Assembly: GCF_000003815.2 (NCBI RefSeq)
Contig: NC_049984.1
Location: 6,406,715-6,470,714, forward strand
Length of the DNA stretch: 64,000 nt
From: Branchiostoma floridae
Taxonomy: Eukaryota; Chordata; Leptocardii; Amphioxiformes; Branchiostomatidae
Direction: 5' to 3'
Shown here: positions 50,219 to 62,583 of the stretch, piece after piece
Layout of the letters: each line of letters opens with the position of its first letter
How positions within the stretch are numbered: the stretch's first letter is position 1
Program-made: the position numbers and the translations under genes
Notes under the pieces: generated by a model
Seen by the model: only the letters and a program-made list of their open reading frames with translations
Told to the model about the DNA's origin: nothing
The model's database searches: none

Positions 50219-50434
50219 CTCACTCACTGACTCACTGACTCACTGACTGACTGACTCACTGACTCACTCACTGACTCACTCACTGACTCACTCGCTCACT
50301 CACTCACTCACTCGCTCGCTCACTCACTCACTCACTCACTCACTCACTCACTCACTCACTCACTCACTCACTCACTCACTCATTCACTCACTCACTCGCT
50401 CGCTCACTCACTCACTCACTCACGTACTCACTCA
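50219..50434. repeat. (ACTC)n tract with G/A variants, about 215 bp
   Basis: Tetramers CACT/CACTG/CGCT in long runs. The first 60 bp are mixed CACTGACT and the remainder is nearly pure ACTC. Confidence 0.97.
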
Positions 50435-50892
50435 CACGCCCACTGGAACACGCCCGATACCACGGTGTAGTACACCTAACGCCGATAATTCTAATCCATT
50501 AGTTGGCGTGATCTTGAGAGAGCTTACTCTCCAGACAGAGGTTAGGATTCGTCTTGTTTCTGACGTCATTTTGGACGCTTTTATGCGGCGTTCAGTTTGC
50601 CAGGGTTTCGTTACGTCGGCCAGACAAAGCCGGGGAATAAACTCTGTTTGGAGAGTACATGTGTCTTGGGTATTGCAGTCCCCGTGGGCCCAATTTTAGC
50701 CTTTCTGATCTGTCAACCTTTCACTCTATAAACAGTTGTATTGGCCTAGTTTATTTCCTGGAGAATTGCGGTTGCGACTGGACGAGTGAGTGGGGTGGGC
50801 CAGAACCGAAGTGCTTTATAACCTTTATTTCTATTCTCCAAGCAGACGTTTCGGTCAGAGCTATCTTGTGGAGTTCTAGATTTCCCTAACAG

Positions 50893-51180
50893 GCTCGTTC
50901 TCACTGAAATGTGCAAAATAGCGATTTTAGTCTCGAAAACTCAGTCAAAACTGCCTGGTTGTTTAGGAAACTTCCAATAATATAACGATAGCCAACAAAT
51001 GACAACTTATATTTTACGACTCATTGGCCACACATTGTACCAGGTAATATTGTCGTGCAATAAAGTTTTGCCTGTATTAAAGGCGGGTAACACATTTACC
51101 GGTAACTTGTGTTACAACGGTACACTTAATCTTTTCTTCTTCTAAATGATTTTTTACGACATCACTTCGGTATAAGACTT
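50893..51180 (+). repeat. Dispersed repeat family G, copy 2
   Basis: Plus-strand counterpart of 33590-33950, sharing CTGGTTGTTTAGGAAA, CGATAGCCAACAAATGACAA and GGTAACTTGTGTTACAA-like blocks. It contains about 100 extra bp relative to copy 1. Confidence 0.65.
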
Positions 51181-51807
51181 TAGAGAACATTTACGCCGCG
51201 CCGAATACAAAATTGAATGTTATCTACACCATAGAGATTTTGACCGACTACCCAACTTTTGTCGGATGAAAATTAGTTTACGCCCAGTAGAGATAGAAAG
51301 GGGACGTTATAAACGCTGCAAATTCAGAAGTGTTTAAGCACTATTCAAATAACCAACAACAATCATATTTTCGTGGCTTAATTTCATATATAATTGTATT
51401 TTCTATATTCAAAAAAAGGTGGGGTTGTCTTTATATGGCCTTCACATTGAAACCAAATCAGCAGGAATCAAGCAGAGCCAGCCGGAATGAAGACTGCAAA
51501 ATGTGTGCCACGTTCGGGAGGGAATTCTATATAGACCTAATACTAGTACATGCACTTGAGGGGCGGAATGAGCCAGAATGCCGTCTGAATGAAAATTCTT
51601 GTATTTTCCTGGTACATTCTAGAAATTCTCACTGCATTCCAGATATTTGTTTTCATTCTTGTGGTCTATCGATTCTCCATCGAATGAGAACAGAATGTCT
51701 ACTGTAGCCGAGGTTTAGAACAAGCTCCTCCATGACAGTATACGCAACCACATAGACCATATCCTTTTATTATAAACATCATTGTGGGGATTTCTCATCA
51801 TTTTACA

Positions 51808-51955
51808 TAGCCTGGAATCCAGCCGTATTGTGCTTTGGTCGCTCCCCTGAGGTACGCTTCCTGCCAATACGACTGGCATTCGTTAGCATTCGAACGGTCG
51901 GCTTTCGTACAGGAAGCAGAGCGACCAAAGCACGACACGGCTGGATTCCAGGCTA
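51808..51955. mobile_element. Family E TIR element, 148 bp, with exact 9-bp target duplication
   Basis: Left end TAGCCTGGAATCCAGCCGTA, right end CACGGCTGGATTCCAGGCTA, arms about 38 bp with few mismatches. CATTTTACA occurs immediately before (51799-51807) and immediately after (51956-51964). A 9-bp duplication is most typical of Mutator-like elements (family knowledge), though assignment is not certain. No coding capacity. Confidence 0.93.
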
Positions 51956-52029
51956 CATTTTACAGTGATTTTTCATAAATTGACAACGCTAGTGCTGAGA
52001 TTTCCAACAACATGTTCATTTAGTCAAGA

Positions 52030-52151
52030 AACAGTGCCGCACGTCAGTGAGAGTGCACGAGAAAATCGGGGAAATTAACACAACAGTGCCGCAGTGAACG
52101 AACCCAGCAATGCCGCAAGCGTGCCCCAAGTGCAGTGAGAGTGCACTTTAA
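52030..52151. mobile_element. Family A MITE, copy 3 (right half)
   Basis: AACAGTGCCGCAGTGAACGA, ACCCAGCAATGCCGCAAGC, then AAGTGCAGTGAGAGTGCACT and TTAA. The left half is missing or replaced. Confidence 0.75.
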
Positions 52152-52153
52152 GG

Positions 52154-52274
52154 GAGCCTAGTACCACCCTCCGTAGTGACCGCTGGCTCAATACTTTCGC
52201 GAATCTATTGAGCCATCGGTCACTACGGAGGGTGGTACTCAGGAAGGTCACTACGGAGGATGGTACTCAGGCTA
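52154..52274. mobile_element. Foldback element abutting family A copy 3
   Basis: AGCCTAGTACCACCCTCCGT ... GGCTCAATA pairs with TATTGAGCC ... CACTACGGAGGGTGGTACTC. A second copy of the right arm (GTCACTACGGAGGATGGTAC, TCAGGCTA) follows directly. The right terminus GGCTA matches family E. No target duplication was seen. Confidence 0.8.
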
Positions 52275-52641
52275 CTCCTGAGAAGGAATCAGCTGAAGGA
52301 AGATTCAAGGAAGGGCAAAGTTGCGCACAGCATACTCAGACGGATAATTGAAGACTTTACAAACCATCAAAGGGACGTTATAAAAGCTACTGGTTCAGAA
52401 CTAGACAGAAGCGACTGTGCAAATACTATACAATCAAGAAGTGGCCTCATTCACGTAGTCGAGACGGGCAGGCACAATTGGAGATAATGCCAGCCGTGAC
52501 TAGTATATCATCTTCACTGAAATGTAATCAGCCCAACGGAAGCGTAGGCACCTAGGAGGAGGGAGGGAATCATGTTACAACTGGTCATCATTACGGCGGA
52601 CGACATAACTGAACCGAACAATGGTGATTCCTAATTTGAAC

Positions 52642-52672
52642 CAAGGACGTTATATCTGATATAACGTCCTTG
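52642..52672. repeat. Perfect palindrome, 15-bp arms
   Basis: CAAGGACGTTATATC, T, GATATAACGTCCTTG. A related imperfect palindrome (GCAAGGAC ... GTCCTTGC) is at 55791-55816. Confidence 0.9.
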
Positions 52673-52679
52673 TTTGAAC

Positions 52680-54070
52680 AGACCCGTTAAAAGTAAATTT
52701 CTGCCCCAGAGCCAATCCCACTCTGTCTTGAATGCAGCCCCAGGCATTTTGTCGCTCACGTTGCATATCATGTTCCGGCCGGGCCACTGAACTACAAAAT
52801 TTAACCTGAATTGAAACTAGATCGCACGCCAATCATGCCATGTGTCCAACCACTAGCGTGTAACGATGCTTCGGCACTCCACAAAACGTTTTCTTTATAC
52901 CTATGTGTCCTATGATTTTGGTCTACATTGTATGAGTCAGTAACGGATTTCTTTGCTTAATAACTAGTTTTATCTAGAATGGGAAACATGAAATAGAGTT
53001 GGGGTAAAAACCTACAGGACTAAAAGATACAATATGTAGTTCTGTGACAAACTTTATGGACATTGTCATTTTTTTTTGTCGTCACCGAAACGTAATCAGC
53101 CAACTGAAACCTATGAGAATCATATCATTATTAGGTCTAATGAGACTAGATGATTGAATCGGATATAGAAAAATCTGAATGATTAATTTTGAATAGACTC
53201 GTTAAAGCTGTGTTTTAGATCGCTCCGCGATAGGTTCTGTTCTAAATGCACGGAAGATGAAAGGCTACCATTAAGGCTACCGATGCACTGATAAACAACC
53301 AAGCTAATGGAGAATCGTGAATGTCAGATTTTCTTGTAATCAGTCTGTTAAGTCTAGAACCTCGATGAACAGCCGCTGGCATGCAGGCCGATACCATAAA
53401 AAAGCATTCAAACAAACCGAAAAATAGATGAATGGACCAATCCAGCAGCCTAACTATCTGCTCTATCGAAATGTAATTACAAAAAAGTAGTGCTAGAAGC
53501 ACTTAAGAAATGCAAAGAGAAGAAATTAATTCGTGAATTGAAACGTTGAATTACCACCTCAGTTAAACAAGACCTATAACTACAGGCCGATTTCAGCTTC
53601 TCGAAAAAACGTTCAACCAAACCATTCCCGTCTGGCTGGAATGTTAATTGTCTGACAGAGCCAGGGCCTCATGAATACGTTCTTAGGGTTGGCAAAGTGT
53701 TTGAAAGCCTCAAAGCCTCCTGCCAATGTTTCGGAGAAACGTTTATGAAACGAGAATTCTAGGATCCGCGTATCCCCGCTAAGCCTAGTGCGGTCAGCTT
53801 TTTACTTCTAGCAAGGAGCTCCTTGCTTCTAGATAAGTGTGTTGGGTTTCTTTTACAATGTACTTATATGATGGAGGGGAAGACAAAACAGGTGGTAACT
53901 ACTTTTTTTCAAATTGCCTTCCCTGTCACAAGTTACTTAACTAATTTCGCAGACAAAGAACAATTGTCACCTTTTGTGTCTTTTGTTGTCTTTTCACTCA
54001 TAATTTTCGGTTCGAGAGTCACAAAATCCCTTGTTGGTCGCTCAGCGATCACCGTGTTGTGGAAAACGCA
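52680..54070. other. No recognised gene
   Basis: Contains GCAGGCCGAT-like dispersed motifs near 53390 and 53583. No exon was recognised. Confidence 0.4.
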
Positions 54071-54077
54071 TGAGGTT

Positions 54078-54438
54078 TAGGCCTACGTCACATTTCCTAT
54101 CCGGAGTCCAGCCAATAGCCTCCATAGCAGGCTCTCTGGGGCCTTTTTCCGTCTTTTTTGAAGGCTCATAATACACTTCTGGCCATTTCTTTTTGTACTG
54201 AGTCGCTTGACCATTGGTCTACGGGGCCAATCGTCTGCTATGGAGGCTACCCAGCCGGGCTGTTTGCGGAAAGGAAGAATCATCATTTATGCCAATAGCT
54301 ATGCACAACAAGGCATTCTTTTGAATTATTTTGGTAGGTTTTGTGTTCTTGCTGTATTTTTATCGCACTTTCGTGCCTTTATTTCGTTCCCTAAAACTGC
54401 CCGGCCGGGCCCATTTGTCGAGATGTGACGTTAGCCTT
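54078..54438. mobile_element. Family D MITE interrupted by a family E element
   Basis: The left end AGGCCTACGTCACATTTCC and right end GAGATGTGACGTTAGCCT are inverted. GCCCGGCCGGGC occurs near the right end. The interior is split by the TIR element at 54116-54249. Confidence 0.7.
54116..54249. mobile_element. Family E TIR element, 134 bp, nested
   Basis: TAGCCTCCATAGCAGGC on the left, GTCTGCTATGGAGGCTA on the right. The flanking 9-mers TCCAGCCAA and CCCAGCCGG agree at 6 of 9 positions, all differences being transitions. This is consistent with an old 9-bp target duplication. Confidence 0.75.
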
Positions 54439-54449
54439 CCCCAAACACA

Positions 54450-54525
54450 GAAAAGGAGGCCAGCCACACTCCTTTGACAGCTTATCATGCCATCTTATAC
54501 CACCGTAGGATCTACGTGGAGATTA
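54450..54525. mobile_element. Family B MITE, right half
   Basis: GCCATCTTATACCACCGTAG then GATCTACGTGGAGATTA matches the right arm of the copy ending at 61916. A left arm was not found. Confidence 0.65.
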
Positions 54526-54734
54526 CTTCCATCGGGTTTATTTCCCGATATCATGCATAAGTATTCTCCAGGGAATCCTTGATGAGTTGTCTAACCTGTT
54601 GTTTTTTTAGGGCGTACGTCATTAGTCACATGTCCCTGCTGTAGGAGAGTGGAGGAGGGGCCGGCACGTGTAACTACCAGAGGTGGGGGATATCTAAAGG
54701 CCGTCGATTTCTCCGGTTTTCTCCGCCCTTTTTT

Positions 54735-54790
54735 CATACATATACTCAGCAGCCAATCGTATTTGCAGCTAAGACCAGAGCAATTTCAGT
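54735..54790 (+). promoter_or_regulatory. Putative opsin core promoter region
   Basis: A TATA-like CATACATATACTC (from about 54736) and a CCAAT word (AGCCAATCG, about 54750) lie about 95-110 bp before the opsin ATG. Position is plausible, but no transcription start is demonstrated. Confidence 0.25.
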
Positions 54791-54846
54791 AGACAAAATC
54801 GCACGGACCTTTGGTCAGAGACTCAGACAGTGTTGCGGGCCTCACC

Positions 54847-54991
54847 ATGGCGACCACGCCGGGACTACCGTTGGACGGCCTCGCGCCGACGGGAAGAGGT
54901 GTGACCGCCGCCGACACGCTCGACGACGCCTTCGCCTCCAAGCTGTCGAGGGAAGCCGACATCGTCATCGGCGTGTATCTGCTACTCATAG
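54847..54991 (+). CDS. Opsin exon 1
   Basis: 48 codons plus one base. The ATG has A at -3 and G at +4 (CACCATGG). An in-frame TAG at 54790-54792 with no other ATG between fixes the start. It codes the extracellular N-terminus and the first part of helix 1 ([12 protein letters not shown]). Donor G|GTGAGC, phase 1. Confidence 0.93.
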
Positions 54992-57900
54992 GTGAGCTGG
55001 GATGTGTTTTTTCCCTTACCCGTTCCATCAAACAGGCTTCAAGTATTTGATGTGAACTGTTTGTTGTTCCACATGTGAAATTGGGTGTGAAGGAGCAATG
55101 AAACGAGTCAGCTCCTAGTGAGTGCAGTAATTCATCACGATAGTCGTTTTTGCTGTATCGGCACTAGTTACCGGGCTCATGGGACAAGCAATTTAGGTGC
55201 AAATCACCTGATGGTGTCGTTAGTCCAATCGAAGTAAGGGACTTTCAATCAGATTGAAATCTCTTTTATCGGACAAAGTTCTGCAAAACATTTCAGGGAT
55301 TTATTCTATTCCACGCAATTGTTAGATTTTCGCTAGGACATAGTATAGGGTGTCCTTATTGTTGCTGTTTTAATCGTTACCTTGGATGTGTTTCCTTCTT
55401 CTTTACGTACTGAATATCTTTATATTTCTGTTGTCCCGTATAATGAAAATTTTCATAAATACAAATGAAGATGCGGTTCTTTCACTCTCAGCACTTTTCA
55501 TGCTCATTTTTTTGTTATTTGTCATGTTCTACCCGTTCGCTATAGCACCCTGCTAGTAATTGTACCACTGTGTTCTACTTCATACAACAATCCGACAGAA
55601 TCATACTTACGGTAGCCCGTACTCTGGTCCGACCCGTTGAGGCTTCTGTTGTTACAATTTCCGATCAGAAGCGATACCATCTGCTCGTTTGCACGTCAGT
55701 TCCTTTTCCCAAGTGCCCTACGGGTGGGCAGCCGCCATTATGATGAACTACTCTGAAGCGACTGCACTCACCACATAATGCCCACTACAGGCAAGGACAC
55801 TATATAACGTCCTTGCTAAAGAAAGACAATTTTCATCAATTTTGTATCGCAAACACAGCGGAACATGAAGTACACTTCGTCGCAGATTGTACCATGTATA
55901 TTAATGACAGCTACAGAAATATTCTACTTAGGTATAGAGAAAGTAGATCACCCCACTTTTGACACCCAAACGCCATTGGAGGTGCGTCTGAACGCACCTG
56001 GAACCCGAGTGATTTCATTGTACTTGTATTCAACTACCCTATAATAGTATTAATATGAGGGCTACGCTTTGACAATCTTTCTTTGCCTAGACCATTTGAT
56101 TTTTTACACTTTAAAGACAATGATCGTGAGTTATCTGTAAAAGCACCTGCTTGTTTGCAGACAATTATTCATCAATTCATTTCCTTGTTCGACTAATGAC
56201 GGCTGTAAACACAGGCGTGTTTTTCGCACGTAGTTGTCGTCTTAAATCCACAACGCCTTAGGCGAGGAAATGAATTCGCAGAAACATTGAAGAAAGCAGA
56301 CCAATTGACCCCAGAAAAATATATGAATGCAACAGGCAAACGAATCAACATGGGGACGCCTCTGCATGGATATGATGAAATGGAAAAAGATGGAAAAAAC
56401 CAACACACTGACGACGAGTAAACAGCAGAGACGGCTGGTGCGCTTGTCTTGGCCGGATTAAATCCTGGTGTAAAAGCCGTGAGAGAGCATTCAATTTGAT
56501 TCCCTTCTGTGCAATCTTAGCTTGCCGAGAACACACATCGTGCGCTGAATTTGCGGGCTTGAGGTAAAACAAATGTCATCTTCTGCCAAATGAAAGACTG
56601 TACTTCTAAGGGATTAACGGCAAATGCTGGAATGAATCCGCTGCATAAGTTTCAATGGTATTCTGCTCTCTCCTTGTACGCGACCATTATCGCACCACTA
56701 TATAGTGAAAATGCACTGTGGTAGATACGAAAAATAGATAGGAATACTTCGATTAACTTTAATGTCCGTGTGGGTAGAAACGTCATTCATGTGCCAAAAT
56801 AAGCAGCCTGTGGGCTCCTATTTAACAGATGGTATCCAAGGCTATTCTCTAATCTCCAGCCAGCTCTTCGTGGCAAAATCAGAATGTAGGCCAAGACAGT
56901 ATATACATAACGATGTTACCACCCGAAGTTTGGCTTGGAGATTACTTATGCCCATCTGTGGAGAAAGATAACAGTATAGTGAAAATGGACTAAAATAGAC
57001 AAGAAAAAATCGGTAACAAAACTACTAAATAACCAGTCTGTCTCTTTGAAAATCAATGAAAATCCATGGCTGTGTCCAGCTGTGAGGAGAGATAACTTAA
57101 GGAAGCCTGGCCTGTAGATTTCTGGCACGGCCTAATTAAGATCTGTGCACAGAGTATTTTTCTAAGGGCCTAATCAGTAGTACATATATGCAGCTGCAGT
57201 ATCATCCACCCCCCACCCCCCCCCCCTCATGTTGGCCCCAGCTTTGAACTGAAGGGAACCTGTGATGTGAGATCTGCTTTGAGAAAAATAAAAGCATAAT
57301 CCTTAGATGCTGTTCATTACTAATCACAGCGGGCCATTATGTGCTCACAGCAGTGCCGGGGGCATTCATTACCATAATGGACCCAGACCAGTAGCTCAGT
57401 GTTTCCAACTCTGTGGCTTCATATCAAAAGCAAAAACATAAGGTCACTTATCTTTGATGCAAACTTTATATCATTCATGACAGCGTTCATGCATTAAGGC
57501 CTCAAGCCATTCCAAGACTATCGTATTCGGATTCACGATTTGTCCTCCTTTATCGGACTATGTGTTCCTCTTGTATCGATTCCACGGCGGGTAGTAGGTA
57601 CTTGTACTGGTCCATGTCTTTATTTGTTAACTACTACATGCAGTTTTCACCGTGTCGGTATCAATAGCTATTAGAAGCCAGTTTACTTCCCCCAGGTGCC
57701 CAATTAATTTTTTTTTTATTATTATTCATTTCAGGCACTATAGGCTCATATCAGTAAATACAATTAAAAACCAGGAGACATACAAATTTATACATATACA
57801 ATACAGAGTGGGCACAGCCGGTGGGATACAATATGATGATGCTAAGAAATATATACAATATGAAAGCATTACCGCTTGTAGACAAGATCAACGTAGTGTT

Positions 57901-60900
57901 GCCAGTAGTTACAGAGAATGAATTGTAAGCTTAATGATGCCATTGTTCGAGTTGAAGAGGCGAGTGACAAAAGAGTGAATTAGTGAATGTAAATGTTGAC
58001 AACAACTTGTAACCAAAAACACCGCTCTGTGCAAAAAAAAGTCTAAACTAGTGAGGTTTCTTCATCAGACCAAGAAGGTTAAAAGTATTTTTAAATCTCC
58101 TTGATCAGAGACTTGTTTTACATCTTCCCAGCTGACAGGAGCGTGCACGGCTCCATGTGATTTGCTTTTTATTACTAATCCGCCCCATGTGTATAGTTTT
58201 AACAAGCCGAGTATGTGACTCATTGTCGTACCCAGGGCCTTTGGTAATTCTTTTGAAGCCCATACCAAGGAGCTTTCCTCAACTTTAAATTAGGCCCATG
58301 TAGACCTATGCTACCATTTGCAACCCTGTGGTTTTGAATACGGGGATCAAGTTACACATTGTTCAATGCTTACTTTATACCATTGACAAATAATATCTCA
58401 AGCAATGTCAAAAGTTGTTGTGAACGGTTTCGTAATTTGTCTACACTTTCCCGATTTATACTATTGATTCCACATCAGTTGGTAGGCACATCCACGTCTT
58501 TTAATTGTTACCTCCATGGGAGATGGAGGTATAGTTTTTGGTGTGTCTGTTTGTGCGTCTGTACTGTTTTGTGGTTAGCAAAAATTTAGAATCTCTGGAT
58601 GGATTGTAATGATATTTGGTATGGGGGTAGGTGTTTGTGGGTAGGACGATTTTGGACCCCCTGGTGTGTGACCTTGGTACTACAGCAGAACTTTTGTATC
58701 TTTTGACCCGGACATGCTATGATCTTGATTTTTTGGTTGCAGATAGCTTATTTACTACTAGATTTTTCCGTATGGATATAAATAAGTTTAACAAGCTGAG
58801 CCCGCGAAAATAATTTCCGTTGCATCAGGTGCCCAATTATCGCACCGCCTACATAAATTATTCATACACGTGCCTTTCCTCGCGTCTCTGCACAGATTTA
58901 TAGTTCGCTCCTGCCGGCACGGCGTTGATTGCAGCCATGCTGTGCAGTCGCATGAGGTTTTTACATCGTCTACGTATTTGCATTTTTTTTCAAACGCCTG
59001 AGTAGCCTATTCAGTTTAGACGAACTGATTTTCAATAGGGCCCAGTATTTACATACAATGAAATAAAAGAATATTACAAAGAAAATAAATAGACATAACA
59101 CATCGGAAAATATAAGTACAAATGAAACATGAAAGACGGTAGACAAATCAAAATCATAATCCATTGTTGCTTTTGCGTTGTACCTGGGTAAATATGCAAG
59201 TCGGATATCATACCCCATCCCTGCTACAATAGGTGGTCTAGGCTAAAAATACCCACTTACACGGTTCCATTGGTGTTTTGATAAATTGGTTTGCTAGTTG
59301 CGCACTATTACAGTGCGTAATAGTGCGCAACCAGCATTCCGATGAATTAGAACAACCCTGGAGCTTGCTTTGTTGCGCACAAAAAATAACCATGCACCTC
59401 ATGTTTCAACTGCTAGAGGTCGTTATTCTGCTGCATGTACTTAAATCACACTGTGTACTTAAATGGAACGAATTACTGTAATACAGAGGGAAGCCATCAT
59501 GTAACGTTGAGAGTGTATGTCACTGGATTGCAGTACGTTGACGGTCTCCCTGTGACCTAAATTGAATTTGAATTGCACTCAAGTTAATGGAACTCCCACT
59601 CGAACCAATCCAGAGAGCCTCTTCCACAGCACCTGGGCCTATCATGGCCATGCTGTGACCTATATTGAATTTGAGTTGCACTCACGTAGGCCCTCTTTCC
59701 ACTAGACGGCGATCGCGCTGCACTCTCACTGTGACCTAAATAGGATATGTGTAACCTTCGCTTTCACACAGCATACAAAACGTAAAAGTGTGACTTAGAG
59801 TATACAACAAAACACACAAAGTGTAAAAAGATTCGTTTCTTATCTATAAAATTCGTTGAGCGATATGTCAAATCTTAGGTCGCAAAGAGACTCGACCGAA
59901 TACAGAGAGTCTCCTCCACAGCACTTGCTCCTCCACGGCCTCGCTGTGACCTAAATTTAATTTGAAATGGACTCACTCAGTTCGAACCCCCACTAAAACC
60001 AATCCAGAGAGCTTATTCTAAGCACTTCATAGTCAGGCCCTTTGTATCTTGCAGCTTTGAAGCGCGACGTTGATTCCCGTCCACTTTGTCCTTAAGTAGT
60101 ACAGAATGCCACTCAGGGATTTCAGATTGTCTAATACAGTGACCCGCTTTTTTTCACTCTGCGCTGTTGGACCTTCTCTGAGACACTTTAAGCACTCTTT
60201 CAAATCGCTTGGCCGCAGCGACGACGCCGACGTACCACAGCTTCAGTGAAGTGCCCGCTTAACCACCAGTCGGTCTGCATTTACCACCGACGTACACACG
60301 CACGACGTGCCTCACGTACACCATCTATTTACTTTTTCCGTATTTGCCCATTATTTTGAGACTCAAGACTTCGTTAGGCGTAAGTCTAGACTACCCTTCA
60401 CCGAATCAAACTCAACATGTATTTCACAGCCTCGTGAACATAGGAATGTCCTTAACAGTCGTCAGGGGTGCTGTTTAAGAATTTTTCGGTAGCAGAAAGT
60501 TTTAGACTTTAACTAATGTGACTACATAAGCAATGAGCTATTTTGCTTTCACGTGCCGAAATAACGTAATGTTTGTTCAATACCAGTCCGTTGATGTACG
60601 TTGACATGTAGCATGTAACATGTCCTTGGTACTGAAATGTGGTGAGTTATTGAGCAGGAGTATCCTTTGTGACATGTGAGATTGGCATTGTTTAACCAAA
60701 CATATTGCAACAATGTGTAGCTGTGGTGTGAATCATACGAATACAAGTGTGTTGTACATGGTACTCAGTTGTTAATGAGCAAATATTAAGATGAGCTGTC
60801 AGAAAACGGTACCATCTTCCACCACGAAAACTTTATAGAGATTCTGTACCTTTGTAGCCGGTATAACTGACCTCTGGTGTAACACATCAGCTGCATCTGC

Positions 60901-62548
60901 ATCTGCATGTTCGCAGGTACTTGGCTTGGCAACAGCTAGTTATATTACACTAAACAACCTAACTTTTGCACATCTGACTGTAAGCGTTATCTAACACTAT
61001 CTGGTGATGGTGCCCCCACTGTACTTGGTGGCAACGAGTCGCACTCTACGATAGTTGTAGTGAAACAAGAAATGCTTTTCTTTTAAATTTAGCAACGCAG
61101 TCTCAAACGATGGCAAGAATGACATGGTGCCATTGGTGGGAGAGGGTAGTTGGTGAATGACTGAAAGTGCGCGCGCGCGCAGTGTGGTACCACTCCTGTT
61201 CTTGAATCGCGCAATGCCTATAGCTATGGAAAAAGCCCCCTCAAGCGATTCATTGCTACTCTGCAGGACTATCCAGAAGGCTGTCAAACTAAGACTGGCC
61301 CTGCATGTAAGCAACGCAACCGGATTTTTGTTGATAACTCTGGTACTTAAAGATATGTCCGTTTCTTGCGCTTTTCTGAGCTGGTATTAGATATTTTGCT
61401 AGATTACCCTACATAGTGTGATGTGTTCACCAGCTCCTCCCCTGTTGCAGGTACCGGCTCCATCCTGGGAAACGGGCGGGTGCTGTGGCTCTCCTACCGG
61501 AACTGGGCGAAGCTGCGGCCGGTGGAGCTGTTCGTGGTGAGCCTGGCGGTGACGGACGTGGGCATCTCGGTCTTCGGCTACCCGTTCGCCGCCAGCTCCA
61601 GCTTGCTGGGCCGCTGGTCCTTCGGGTCTGCCGGATGTACCTGGTGAGCACCAGCAGAGAGATTCTCTAGACTCTACCAAACTAACTATGTTGGCTATAG
61701 GGAGATTTGTCAAGGGAGTTCGACCAACATAGGGTTTCGTCTAATCTCCAGGCAGATCTACCAGTGGCACAAGATAGTATCAAAGCTGGCCAAGGGGTAT
61801 AGCTGGCCAAAGGGAGTCATCAGCCTCCGGTAGCCAAACACACTCCTAGGCCGGCTTCCCTCCTCTGGCAGACTTTGATACTATCTTATGCTACCGTAGG
61901 ATCTGCTTGGAGATTAGGTTTCTTTTGCCCGCGCAATTAGGACTGACTCTTCTATAGGCCAATTATTCTATTTTGTGTTGAACTCTATCATCCATAACCC
62001 CATAAGGCCCGGTATTAAAAGTTAGTTCCTCTTCACAACATTCTTCTGTCTTACATCTTTTGCCTTCCACTAGGGTTTGACTGTGGTAAAACATGCGATC
62101 AATGTTTAGTTGCAAAATCTCAAGTGCCTTATTGAATTTTGTTGAATCTGTTTTAGGTACGGCTTCACGGGTTTTTTCTTCGGCCTAACCAGCATCGCCA
62201 ACATGGCGCTCATGAGCATCATGCGCTTCATGATTGTCTACAAGGGATATCCAGGTAAGTACTGTAGACCACTGGAGGGAGATTGGCCTTTGGTCCGTGA
62301 GTCTTTGTGTGTGTCCTTGTGCAAGAGTGTGCATGTGTCTGTGTGTGCGTGTGTGTGCGTGTGTGCGCGCGCGCGTGTGTGTATGCGTGTGTGTGTGCGC
62401 ACGCGCGTGTGTGTGTGTGTGTGTGTGCGTGTGTGTGTGTGTGTGCGCGCGCGCGTGTGTGTGTGCGTGTGTGCGCACGCGCGCGCGCGTGTGTGTGTGC
62501 GTGTGTGCGCACGCGCGCGTGTGTGTGTGTGTGTGTGTGCACGTGTGT

Positions 62549-62583
<35 letters not shown>

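Larger units (their letters stand above)
54992..61450 (+). other. Opsin intron 1, 6.46 kb
   Basis: Starts GTGAGC and ends CTGTTGCAG. Contains a family B MITE (56850-56944), a poly-C run (57211-57228), an ACCTCC-type repeat (58507-58815), a hairpin (59293-59335), a ~100-bp degenerate tandem repeat (59550-60030) and a degraded family A copy. No additional exon was recognised. Confidence 0.85.
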
